From positions 1 to 64,000 of the forward strand of contig JABDBL010000012.1 of assembly GCA_013288645.1 (NCBI GenBank): a stretch of 64,000 nt of DNA, in the 5' to 3' direction. This stretch comes from Candidatus Melainabacteria bacterium. GTDB lineage: Bacteria > Cyanobacteriota > Vampirovibrionia > Obscuribacterales > Obscuribacteraceae. A program made the position numbers and the translations under genes. Under the pieces are notes generated by a model that did not search any database, was not told the DNA's origin, and worked only from the letters and a program-made list of their open reading frames with translations. How positions within the stretch are numbered: position 1 is the stretch's first letter; every line of letters starts with the position of its first letter. This document shows, piece by piece, positions 1-7,283 of the stretch.

Positions 1-310
1 ACTACAGCATGTCCGTGTCCATAGTGTGGTCGGTCCATCGGTAACGTTCAGGATGCCGTGATATCACAATGCATCGCTGACTCCGACAGACCGACCACTA
101 TATCGTTCAACCACATGAGAGCAGCACAAGTCCACCAGCTAAACATGTCACCATAATCGACACCGAAAATCGGCTGCCAATCCTGGCATATTTAAGCATT
201 ATCATCAGACCGGACTTAACCACCCATATGACTTATGGATTTTTGGTAGTTGTTCTGGTCTTGGGATATTGCCTACTGGCTTTCTTTCACTGCTCTCACG
301 TGGAGGTTTT
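1..310 (-). other. 5' part of a truncated GC-richer island
   Basis: No convincing gene is seen. The stretch lies downstream (leftward) of a copy of the shared island motif at 311-338 and is less AT-rich than the following 500 bases, so it is probably the leader of an island whose body lies left of the window. It holds an inverted repeat: positions 21-35 (containing GTGGTCGGTC) against 89-101 (GACCGACCAC), able to form a stem. Confidence 0.4.
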
Positions 311-338
311 ATAACGATACCCAACTTTGCCAAATTTG
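311..338 (-). promoter_or_regulatory. Shared island 5' motif, leftmost copy
   Basis: On the minus strand this reads CAAATTTGGCA, AAGTTG, then GGTATCGTTAT. It is one of the clearest copies of the motif found at the start of the GC-rich islands, and it points out of the window to the left. Promoter or element end is inference; the sequence similarity is directly visible. Confidence 0.55.
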
Positions 339-852
339 AGGAAGCAAAGTCAAGCTTTTTTATCTGCCTTTGGCAATTATAAAATGCTGCAAATGCCCAT
401 ACATTGCCGCTTACCGACCATACTGAATAAATCCGCCAATTTATTTTGTTTGAATTTTATCAAAACATTTAAGTATCAACAATAAGTATCATCGATGGCA
501 CTCCATCAGCCTTTCGGGCAAGAATCGATTATAAATAATTTACACATGCCTTAAAACCCAAGTATTAATGCCAATTTCACTTACCATTACCAAAGCAAAT
601 ATTAAAAAACTTCCTTGACAGCTTGTCCAAGTTAATGATTAGCTACCCGCGTGACACCACAATGTCACAGCTTGGTATTAGTGTTAAAGGCGGATCAAAT
701 TCAGTCAGTCAATTTTCTTTCGCATTTCGTTCATATCGAAAATTTTAATCCCTATCGATGGCAAGAAATAAAACAGAAATGAGCAAATGCCCAGGAAGCA
801 CAAAGACAAAATAAAGACGACACCCAGATAACGTATAGGTCGCATAAACTAA
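339..852. other. AT-rich intergenic stretch without recognised gene
   Basis: Very AT-rich DNA with no ORF that looks real and no RNA gene recognised. Nothing further can be supported. Confidence 0.4.
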
Positions 853-1266
853 ATGGACAATAAATCCTGGACAGATAAAAAACAAAAGTTTTTAGAAAAA
901 TATGGCGGCGAGAACCGCAATATCATCGTGGGCATCAAAAGAGGACTCACGCACAATAAGCTTACCAGCATTAAAACAGCCGTTAGTCATTTGCACAGCC
1001 AACCTAGTAAGGCACCGCTTGTAGCAGCTTACTTGAATAATTTAATTGGTCATAAGTCGCTTATATTTCGCTGGTTTCCCAGCGCCGGCGATCAATCAGG
1101 CAAAATGCTAATTAGAAACGAATCAATCGGGCTCATTGTTAACGCTGAACCCAATGCAGCACTGCAAGCCATTGTTATGACTGCAAAAAATAATGCCCCT
1201 TATTGCCCATTAGCACCAGAAGCCGCATTATCGCAGTTATCTGCACATATGACACCGTCAATATAA
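853..1266 (+). CDS. Hypothetical protein, 137 aa
   Basis: An open frame of 137 codons with a lysine-rich N-terminus and no recognised domain, signal peptide or membrane segment. No good Shine-Dalgarno precedes the ATG. AT-rich base use matches the backbone. Isolated gene, followed at 1462 by a perfect palindrome. It could be a chance ORF or a remnant; I do not recognise the family. Confidence 0.35.
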   Translation: MDNKSWTDKKQKFLEKYGGENRNIIVGIKRGLTHNKLTSIKTAVSHLHSQPSKAPLVAAYLNNLIGHKSLIFRWFPSAGDQSGKMLIRNESIGLIVNAEPNAALQAIVMTAKNNAPYCPLAPEAALSQLSAHMTPSI

Positions 1267-1461
1267 CGCCGTTATTTAAACATTTCATCCGCCGTCCGTC
1301 CCATGCTCGTTTATCGTCGCACGATGCTCATCCGCTGCTAATCAATGCTCAATCACGCCTTCGCCCGGCACTGATACTTAGCACCAATACTTAAGTATCA
1401 GCACCAAGTATCAACGATTGAATTATGAATCAATCAGTCCTGACTTACCATGAAGAATTCC

Positions 1462-1490
1462 AATTTGTGCCACAAGCTGTGGCACAAATT
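1462..1490. promoter_or_regulatory. 29-bp palindrome, probable operator
   Basis: Two perfect 13-base arms (AATTTGTGCCACA and its complement) separated by AGC. It lies about 130 bp upstream of the small gene at 1624 and resembles in design the palindromes near the DUF4143 ATPase genes (for example the TTTGCCAT/ATGGCAAA sites at 25.57 kb). An operator role is inference. Confidence 0.5.
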
Positions 1491-1623
1491 CCCTGGGGGC
1501 ACAATATGGCCATTCTGGAGAATGAATTTTTACCTTTCGGCTGTGGTTGATGGCTTGAATTTAATTTATTTGGGCATATAATTATACGGTAAGCTTAATA
1601 TTGTAATCATATGGGTAAGAACT

Positions 1624-1860
1624 ATGAACCTCCCAGACTCAAATCCATTAACATCAGAACAGGTCAGCTTGGATGTTCGCCAAGTCGCTAACAAAAGATT
1701 CAGCATGTCTGTGCCGGAATTTATTCGTGCCGTTGATACTGGAACACTTTGTTCTAATGATTATGCAGTGAGAGAATTACTGGCATGGATAGAAGTTTTG
1801 CCTGATACTGATCCGGCGTTTAGCGAAATCAACAAACAGTGTCTAGCTTCAGCGACGTAA
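1624..1860 (+). CDS. Small hypothetical protein, possible antitoxin partner
   Basis: 78 residues, acidic, no recognised motif. It is followed in an overlapping frame by the 203-residue gene at 1839, an arrangement typical of coupled two-gene modules such as toxin-antitoxin pairs. A TATAC-type -10 and purine-rich sequence (gggtaag) precede the ATG. The function is unknown; the TA reading rests only on size and overlap. Confidence 0.5.
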   Translation: MNLPDSNPLTSEQVSLDVRQVANKRFSMSVPEFIRAVDTGTLCSNDYAVRELLAWIEVLPDTDPAFSEINKQCLASAT

Positions 1861-2450
1861 GGAGCATAGCTAATAAGGTCTTTGCGGACAATGGTGGCAA
1901 TCCGCTAGACTTTGTTAATTTGCTTCAGAAACTACTTTCTCTTACGGTGCTAAAACCCGGGGAAATAATTGATCACGATCTAAATCCAAAAAAAGGTCTA
2001 GGTATTTTTGGTAGTAGGCTTGGGCAGACTGCGTTGCGACTTAACAATGATTTCTACTTGAAGTTTTTTATGTATTTTCGATATGGCAGGAATGATCCTT
2101 TAACGATAATACGATCTTCATTTCAGTACCAAATAGATGATGGCCGGTCTTTCACAGATCGGTTCGTGTTCCGCTGTGACTACGATGTTAATCCGCAGGA
2201 TGAAGAACATCCTATAGCCCATCTGCAAATTAACGGCTTATTGAACGAGCAGATTACCCAAAAGAAATTAGAAGACATAAGATTCCCACTATATCGACCA
2301 TCTATAGAATCTTTATTGATATTGTTAATTGATGGATTTGGGCTAAAATCAAACGATGCAACAGGTGAATGGCGTAAAATATTGCTACATAGCGAAGATT
2401 GCTTTCGCATGTACCAGGCAAAGAAATTGGTAAAATTCAGCCCAAAATAA
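1839..2450 (+). CDS. Hypothetical protein, 203 aa, second gene of a coupled pair
   Basis: GTG start overlapping the upstream 78-codon gene by 22 bases. Around residues 105-165 there is a pattern of an acidic/aromatic strand (FRCDYDVNP), HPIAHLQINGLL and then RFPLYRPSIESLLILLIDGFG, faintly like DUF2290-type proteins. No catalytic motif can be named. Co-transcription with the small upstream gene is likely from the overlap. Possibly the effector half of a two-gene module, but that is inference. Confidence 0.55.
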   Translation: MSSFSDVRSIANKVFADNGGNPLDFVNLLQKLLSLTVLKPGEIIDHDLNPKKGLGIFGSRLGQTALRLNNDFYLKFFMYFRYGRNDPLTIIRSSFQYQIDDGRSFTDRFVFRCDYDVNPQDEEHPIAHLQINGLLNEQITQKKLEDIRFPLYRPSIESLLILLIDGFGLKSNDATGEWRKILLHSEDCFRMYQAKKLVKFSPK

Positions 2451-2492
2451 AAAGACCCGTCTAAACCCGAGGGTGAATATAAGCATTAGCGC

Positions 2493-3425
2493 TTAAGCAG
2501 ACATATTCAAATCTAGCGCCGGCAATGAAATGCCGTAGCGGTTGATGGTGCTTGCGCTGATATAATTGCCGCATCTTGCTGCCAGCTCTTTTTTATTAAA
2601 ATGATTAGTGGATCTTGTAAGCCAGCAGCGTCTCAATAATTCAGCCGATACAACCAATTGTGCTTGCCAGCCGATGCGCCTGATTACGCAAGCCATACCA
2701 GAAATTGATAAGCGATCACTGTCTTTTGTTAGCCAAAGAGCAGAATTTGTCTGAGCCCCGGCTAATTTGGCTCTCTCAATCAGCCATTGTTGCAAAGCCA
2801 ATACAGTCACTTTATTTAAGGGAACCTTGGCACCATTGCTTAGTTTGATATGAGCAAAAGTATCATTAGCACCAAAATCATCAACAGCAAAAAAAGATGG
2901 TGCCGACGTATCCGAAGCAGCATTTATCAAAACATCCGCTACATCTAAACGTGCACAATCGCCGATGCGCAAGCCGGTATAAAAAAGCACTAAAGCCAGA
3001 GCTTTGTCTCGTACCCAATCTTGTTCTTGTGCAGAACAAAGAAATTTTCTTTGTTCTTCTGCTGTCAATATTTTAGTAGACTTGTTATAACAATGCTCTC
3101 GTTTGAGCTGTGTTTCTTTTAAGCCCAAAAAGTGCGAAAAGCTATTGAGAGCATTAACATTGGCATTGATTGATTTTATTCCACCCTTTGCCTCTTTGAG
3201 AAAAATCAAATACATAGACATGGCTTCATTCATGCAGTCTAGATTATTCAAAGGCTGATCATCCAAGTTTGCATATTCTATGAATAAAAGAAATTGTTTA
3301 ACGCGAGAATGGTAAACCCTTTGAGTATTGGCTGTGATAGCCTGTTTTCCTAGCCATTCTTTATATGAGGCAAGATGAATATTGCTGGGGGTGATGGTTG
3401 TGCGAATTGTGACTGGGAATCTCAT
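2493..3425 (-). CDS. Degenerate tyrosine recombinase family protein (copy 1)
   Basis: 310 residues with an N-terminal SAM-like core-binding region (about 20-110) and a catalytic-type domain (about 130-305). The first catalytic arginine is present in TGLRIGD (about residue 152). A lysine in NGAKVPL fits the beta-hairpin lysine, LLRRCW supplies the second arginine, and INRYG fits the nucleophile tyrosine. The usual box II histidine is replaced by glutamate, and the box III GH by GN. Activity is therefore uncertain. It lies downstream of a TPR gene, separated by a 17-bp tandem repeat. A paralogous pair lies at 38.5-40.0 kb. The DNA site recombined, if any, is unknown. Confidence 0.75.
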   Translation of the reverse strand: MRFPVTIRTTITPSNIHLASYKEWLGKQAITANTQRVYHSRVKQFLLFIEYANLDDQPLNNLDCMNEAMSMYLIFLKEAKGGIKSINANVNALNSFSHFLGLKETQLKREHCYNKSTKILTAEEQRKFLCSAQEQDWVRDKALALVLFYTGLRIGDCARLDVADVLINAASDTSAPSFFAVDDFGANDTFAHIKLSNGAKVPLNKVTVLALQQWLIERAKLAGAQTNSALWLTKDSDRLSISGMACVIRRIGWQAQLVVSAELLRRCWLTRSTNHFNKKELAARCGNYISASTINRYGISLPALDLNMSA

Positions 3426-3431
3426 AAATAG

Positions 3432-3601
3432 TCTTGTCTCTTGCTGAATTTTGTTTCTTGCTAAATCTCGTTTCTTACTGAGTTTTGTCTCTGGCTAAGT
3501 CTTGTCTCTTGCCGAATCTTGTCTCTTGCTAAGTCTTATCTCTGGCTAAGTCTTGTTTCTCACTCGGTCTTGTCTCTCGCTAAATCTTATCTCTCACCAG
3601 C
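3432..3601. repeat. 17-bp imperfect tandem repeat, ten units
   Basis: Ten consecutive 17-base units of the form TCTTGTCTCTTGCTAAG fill the gap between the TPR gene and the recombinase gene. The unit length is not a multiple of three and the repeat is outside both genes. The homologous gap in the second module (39400-39411) is only 12 bases and has no repeat, so the array arose or expanded only in this copy. Confidence 0.9.
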
Positions 3602-3606
3602 TAAAA

Positions 3607-4158
3607 CTAAGCTACCTGTGCAGCTAGTTCGTTTTCTTCTTCCAATTGTTTAATTTGAGCAATCAAATTATTCACAGATCGCACTTCGTCCATATGTCCT
3701 TTAACGCACAGTGACCAAGAAAGATCAATCAATGCCCCCAGCAATATATTGGGGTCTGTGTCTTGCGCAAGTAAATAAAAGCGCTCGGTGTCCTCAAAAC
3801 ATTTTTGAAATTCACCCAATTGCGCTTGCAGTACATTAACTTCAGCTAGCTTGGCCATTAGGCAGGCAGCTTGAAATGTATTTTTGCCTTGCCAAAGCTC
3901 ATGGCGTTGCATCGCCTTTTCATACCATTGTTTGGCTGAGTCATAAAGCCCTTCATTTAAATAAGTATCAGCAGTATGAATCAACAACTCAATTAATTGT
4001 GATTCTTTGCCAGACTGTCCCTCTAATTGGTCCATAGCTGCACGAAACATCTGTCGCGCCATTTGGAAATTACCTTTTCTGCTCGCTTCCAATCCTATAT
4101 CAATACAGGAAGGCACTGATTTTTGCTCATTCTCTAATTTGGCTTCAGCAGTAAGCAT
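3607..4158 (-). CDS. TPR-like helical repeat protein (copy 1)
   Basis: 183 residues made of alternating amphipathic helices, with TPR-like segments such as GNFQMARQMFRAAMDQL (about 31-47) and GLYDSAKQWYEKAMQ (about 73-87). No signal peptide. It is clearly paralogous to the gene at 39412-40029, and each is followed on the same strand by a degenerate tyrosine recombinase gene. TPRs mediate protein contacts, so a partner or adaptor role for the recombinase is suggested by the conserved pairing, not shown. Confidence 0.75.
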   Translation of the reverse strand: MLTAEAKLENEQKSVPSCIDIGLEASRKGNFQMARQMFRAAMDQLEGQSGKESQLIELLIHTADTYLNEGLYDSAKQWYEKAMQRHELWQGKNTFQAACLMAKLAEVNVLQAQLGEFQKCFEDTERFYLLAQDTDPNILLGALIDLSWSLCVKGHMDEVRSVNNLIAQIKQLEEENELAAQVA

Positions 4159-4470
4159 AGGGTTATTCCTCTAATAATATTGGTGGTGAATAATTGATAT
4201 TGAATATTGGGCTCAAAAATTTATTTATAGGTGCGAATACATTTGCGTGTTGATTGTCGCCCGTAACTTTTGCTTAATAATAAGCTTGACAACTAACACT
4301 CATCAAGTGGGAGAATTACGTAGTTTTATAATACTACTGATAAACATTTGCTCATTTTAATGTGCTGAGCTTCCTCTAATGAGTGCTGATTTTGAGCGCT
4401 ACTGAGAGCAGTATTTAACACTTGTAATTTCGGGCTAGAAGCACGGCGGCTTATCGAATTGCTACTAAAC

Positions 4471-4517
4471 AAATTACTCAATGTATTGAGTAATTTTACT
4501 CAATGCGTTGAGCAAAA
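4471..4517. promoter_or_regulatory. Two adjacent palindromes
   Basis: First AAATTACTCAAT, GT, then its exact complement (4471-4496). This is overlapped at its end by a second imperfect one, TTTTACTCAA, TGCG, TTGAGCAAAA (4494-4517). The paired design resembles the sites near DUF4143 genes at 7.2 and 25.6 kb, but here only a vapC remnant follows. The rest of 4159-4646 shows no gene. Confidence 0.5.
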
Positions 4518-4646
4518 TCGAGCAATCACCGGAAGCAAGCGTGATTCGGACGATAGTTAGCGCAGGCCTTAAAACTCCAGACCATAAGCTATAATATAAA
4601 TACGACCATAATCAGATAACCATAGTCGAATTTAAAGCGCATAATA

Positions 4647-4808
4647 ATGCAGATTGAAAGCACCATGCTACCTGGTGTTCTGCATGCCGATCCTGCCGAT
4701 CGCCTTATCATTGCCACAGCAAGAATAAAAAAATACAGCCTGGTCACCCGCGACGAAAAAATTCAAAAATACAGCCAACAAGGTCATCTGACAGTAGTTA
4801 AAGCCTAA
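4647..4808 (+). pseudogene. VapC-type PIN toxin, C-terminal remnant
   Basis: 53 codons encode only the last third of a PIN-domain ribonuclease: HADPADRLIIATA followed by LVTRDEKIQKY, the usual C-terminal acidic motif and strand. The N-terminal catalytic aspartate region is absent, and no antitoxin gene precedes it. Best read as a decayed toxin fragment. Confidence 0.7.
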
Positions 4809-4984
4809 ATTTTCTTACAGGTGCAAAGATCAAAGAGCAGGGCAAGGGCAAAGCCATTGTCTATGCTGGCTTTTTTTATTGGGGGTTAGGTCACGGTCAG
4901 TACAAACACCGGCATGGGCGGCTTTCGATGCAAAGGATTATTTTTAACTTGTGCTCGCGACTGGTGTATAGTACCATATACCAT

Positions 4985-5281
4985 ATGAGAAACCGGGCAA
5001 GAAGTATCGATGATAGAAAAGTGGGTTTGCCTGATGGTTCTGTTCTAGAGATACATGTTTGGCAACTGCCGGCAGCAACAGCAGAACGACCTCATGGTAT
5101 TAAGTATCGGCTTCAATACTGTTTACCAGATGGAACAACCCTAATCCGGTATGACAATAAACGAGGCAAAGGTGACCATAAACACATAAGAGAACAGGAA
5201 TTTCCTTATAGATTTACGACCAAAGAGCAACTTTTGAAAGACTTTCAGGCAGATGTAATTAAACATGGGGGCAAGCTATGA
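4985..5281 (+). CDS. tumE: TumE-family toxin
   Basis: 98 residues from the chosen ATG. The pattern GLPDGSVLEIHVWQLP, KYRLQY, LIRYDN and GKGDHKHI is characteristic of the TumE (DUF6516) toxin family. An upstream in-frame ATG at 4928 would add 19 poorly matching residues. The start at 4985 directly follows a near-palindromic TATAGTACCATATA stretch that probably contains promoter or operator. The stop overlaps the next gene's ATG by four bases (ATGA), so the pair is translationally coupled. TumE is a growth-inhibiting partner of TumA; its target is not evident from sequence. Confidence 0.75.
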   Translation: MRNRARSIDDRKVGLPDGSVLEIHVWQLPAATAERPHGIKYRLQYCLPDGTTLIRYDNKRGKGDHKHIREQEFPYRFTTKEQLLKDFQADVIKHGGKL

Positions 5282-5649
5282 CTAAGAAAAAGCGACGTAT
5301 TCATATCACAATAAAGTCTACTGCTATGGTTTTTGATGAGGTTTTGAAAAACTGGGGCCGAGCAGAGAAGGGTTTGCCTGTTGATTATGCTGAGGCTGAG
5401 TTGAGTTTTACTGATGGTGCCACCATGCTTAGCACTTTGTCTGAAAAGCGCATGGAGTTGCTTATGTTTTTGTATAAACATGGGGCTATGAACATCAAAA
5501 AATTGGCACAGAAGCTTAAGCGCGACTACAGTAATGTTCATGGAGATGTTCAGTTGCTATTACGATTCGGGCTGCTGAAGAAAGATGAATCCAGCCAAAT
5601 ATTCGTACCTTGGGATGAGCTGGCAATAGAGTTTCCTTTAGCTGCTTAA
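5278..5649 (+). CDS. tumA: TumA-like HTH antitoxin
   Basis: 123 residues. The segment RMELLMFLYKHGAMNIKKLA followed by LKRDYSNVHGDVQLLLRFGLL (about 60-105) is a winged-helix DNA-binding domain like those of the HVO_A0114-type/TumA antitoxins. It overlaps tumE by ATGA. It presumably neutralises TumE and represses the shared promoter, as known for such modules. AT-rich codon use matches the backbone. Confidence 0.7.
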   Translation: MTKKKRRIHITIKSTAMVFDEVLKNWGRAEKGLPVDYAEAELSFTDGATMLSTLSEKRMELLMFLYKHGAMNIKKLAQKLKRDYSNVHGDVQLLLRFGLLKKDESSQIFVPWDELAIEFPLAA

Positions 5650-5755
5650 ACTAAAGCGTGATCTTGTGAGGTGGGGGAAGAGGTGTTTATCTCACGGTTT
5701 AAAATCCCAGCAACAAGAAATCAAGAACTCCTGGCGGTTAACGGTACTCAAATTG

Positions 5756-5950
5756 TTATGTTTTTTCTTCGTCGAGCAATTTATTAGCGTTAGCTATTAA
5801 GTCCGACAAGGCGAGTTTATAACCCAAGCGATTAATTTTAGTCATCCCGATCGAAAAACAAATTAATGGGTTCGGTACGAAGAAGCGAAACCCTCTTATA
5901 AGTATCACTAGCAATGTCTTGTGCTAATTGTAAAGCGGGCAATTTAATGT
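5756..5950 (-). pseudogene. Possible decayed small gene
   Basis: On the minus strand two short overlapping frames read as protein-like: one of about 35 codons (LPALQLAQDIASDTYKR, then RTEPINLFFDRDD) and a 29-codon ORF (KINRLGYKLALSDLIANA). They may be pieces of one gene split by a frameshift. I do not recognise the family. The rest of 5650-6077 is empty. Confidence 0.25.
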
Positions 5951-6077
5951 TCTATAAGGGTATAAAGAAGTTCTCACTAAGTCCCCTATTTACCTAATAA
6001 AGAGTTGTTGTCAAGCAACTGTATGGCGTTTTAAGTAGTGTTGTTATGTCCGGCAGGGGACTTGATTGGACAGCAAG

Positions 6078-6101
6078 AAATTTGCCAAGGTTAGATATTG
6101 T
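6078..6101 (+). promoter_or_regulatory. Shared island 5' motif, island at 6.1-6.9 kb
   Basis: Reads AAATTTGCCA, AGGTTA, then GATATTGT: the common island motif with two changes in the last block. Base composition shifts from AT-rich to GC-richer downstream, and the membrane-protein gene at 6310 is on the same strand, leaving a leader of about 210 bases. Confidence 0.55.
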
Positions 6102-6225
6102 CCCAAAGCCCCGAACATAGCAGGAGCAACAGAAACCCCCAAAAACAAAAGACACGGAAGTTTTCTTTGAGCGCGCGTAGCGCAAGCCAGTGTTCGGGGC
6201 CGCGGGATGATACGTTGAATGAAGG

Positions 6226-6291
6226 TTTTTCGTCAAGACCGCGTCGATGATAAAGGCATGTCGCCAAATCATCGACGCAGGTGTTACTTAT
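6226..6291 (+). repeat. Flanking hairpin repeat, upstream copy
   Basis: About 65 bases nearly repeated at 6844-6909 on the other side of the single gene of this island. Internally it forms a stem: GCGTCGATGAT (6241-6251) pairs perfectly with ATCATCGACGC (6268-6278). The gene's Shine-Dalgarno begins about 20 bases further on. Confidence 0.75.
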
Positions 6292-6309
6292 TTTGCTCGG
6301 GAGGGCAAA

Positions 6310-6777
6310 ATGCAAACGGATCCAAGAAGAAACTTCAAGGTCGGGTCGTTCGAGAACACTGGCTTGATAGTGGCGATAGCCACCAGCATGTTTATGGCGG
6401 GCGTCGTACATGCCGCCATCTTCAACGAGAGCGCTAGATATGCGCTCCTCCGCGCCGTAGTCGGGATGGTGCTGTCAGTGCCTGTAGTGCTCATTTTGAG
6501 CGTCATAATTCAGGCGCTCCTCGACCAAAAAGTGAAAGGGTTCGGGTTTTTCAAAGGGGGTTTGGTCGAGTATGTCGCCCTAATAGCGGCGCTCATTGGG
6601 TTAACGTTTGTGGGGTCTTGCATTGCTCTGGGCGGCCCCAACAGCCCGATTGTTAAAGGCCTCTTCAGCTACCGCGCCGTACTGGTGGGGATTGTTGTCG
6701 TAGCCCTGACACTCCTCGTGAGTTTCGCAATCATCTTTGCCCGGTCGTTCCGCGACGGGACAAAAAACTTTGATTAG
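6310..6777 (+). CDS. Small integral membrane protein of GC-rich island
   Basis: 155 residues with about four hydrophobic helices (roughly residues 17-38, 47-70, 85-108 and 120-145), so probably an inner-membrane protein. The ATG at 6310 is chosen because GGGAGGG lies five bases upstream; an earlier ATG would begin inside the hairpin repeat. GC content is far above that of the flanking genes. It is the only gene of an island bounded by the shared 5' motif, a hairpin repeat on each side, and a T-tract. The family is not recognised. Confidence 0.7.
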   Translation: MQTDPRRNFKVGSFENTGLIVAIATSMFMAGVVHAAIFNESARYALLRAVVGMVLSVPVVLILSVIIQALLDQKVKGFGFFKGGLVEYVALIAALIGLTFVGSCIALGGPNSPIVKGLFSYRAVLVGIVVVALTLLVSFAIIFARSFRDGTKNFD

Positions 6778-6843
6778 GAGGGCGGACAGACGCTACAAGA
6801 GCGGGCGGGTCGCCGCTATGCTCTAACAACACAACTGCAGCGA

Positions 6844-6909
6844 TGAGTTTTTTCGTCAAGCCCGCGCCGGTGGTAAAGACATTTTGCCAAATCATCGACG
6901 CGGGCGTCT
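6844..6909 (+). repeat. Flanking hairpin repeat, downstream copy
   Basis: Second copy of the 65-base repeat at 6226-6291. Several changes on the left arm (GCGCCGGTGGT for GCGTCGATGAT) convert Watson-Crick to G-U pairs, leaving an RNA stem mostly intact. Compensation favouring RNA pairing hints at selection on the transcript. Confidence 0.75.
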
Positions 6910-6920
6910 TTTTTTTCTTT
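6861..6920 (+). terminator. Intrinsic terminator of the 6.3-kb island gene
   Basis: Stem CCCGCGCCGGTGGT against ATCATCGACGCGGG with a 16-base loop, followed by CGTC and a run of eight T then TTTTT. It lies about 85 bases after the stop codon. Confidence 0.75.
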
Positions 6921-7012
6921 TTCCTTGGCCCTAAATAAGTGGCCAGTAACAAATGCAATGCGCTAAATTTTATGGCCGTAAATAGCCACTTGAGCTTTGA
7001 CAGTCTAATCAA

Positions 7013-7043
7013 CATATCGTGGTGGATTATCCACCACGATATG
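7013..7043. promoter_or_regulatory. 31-bp perfect palindrome
   Basis: Arms CATATCGTGGTGGAT and the exact complement with a single central T. It abuts the start of a DUF4143 ATPase C-terminal fragment. The promoter-side palindrome and the C-terminal coding end have apparently been brought together by an internal deletion. Confidence 0.65.
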
Positions 7044-7202
7044 CAAATCACCTGGAGCACCAATCGGGCAAAGGCATTTTATTTCCGCACCAGCTCAGGG
7101 CATGAGGTTAACATAATATTAGAAGCGCGGGGCAAAATTGTTGGCATTGAGTGTAAAGCATCTTCATCAGTGGGTGCCCATGATTTTGAAGGCTCTGTTT
7201 AA
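7041..7202 (+). pseudogene. DUF4143 ATPase, C-terminal fragment
   Basis: 53 codons encoding FYFRTSSGHEVNIILEARG, IVGIECKAS and VGAHDF. This is the nuclease-like (PD-D/EXK-type) C-terminal region of DUF4143 proteins; compare the same region in the intact gene just downstream. The ATPase part is missing and the frame stops within the conserved region. Remnant of a former copy. Confidence 0.75.
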
Positions 7203-7277
7203 GGTTGGAAATCAACCATCCTCTGGTTGGAATCCAACCACTTAATGGTTGATTTCCAACTAGTCAGTGGTTATAAT
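7203..7277 (+). promoter_or_regulatory. Sigma-70 promoter with three palindromic sites
   Basis: TTGATT (7249-7254), a 17-base spacer and TATAAT (7272-7277) make a near-consensus promoter. Three GGTTGG/CCAACC sites with related sequence occur at about 22-base steps (GGTTGGAAATCAACC, GGTTGGAATCCAACC, GGTTGATTTCCAAC); the last overlaps the -35 box. The ATG at 7284 lies only six bases past the -10, so the transcript is probably leaderless. Autorepression by the downstream gene product is a guess. Confidence 0.75.
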
Positions 7278-7283
7278 ACAACC

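Noticed and set aside
3432-3601. CRISPR array
   Set aside because: Units are contiguous 17-mers without unique spacers, and no cas gene is present.
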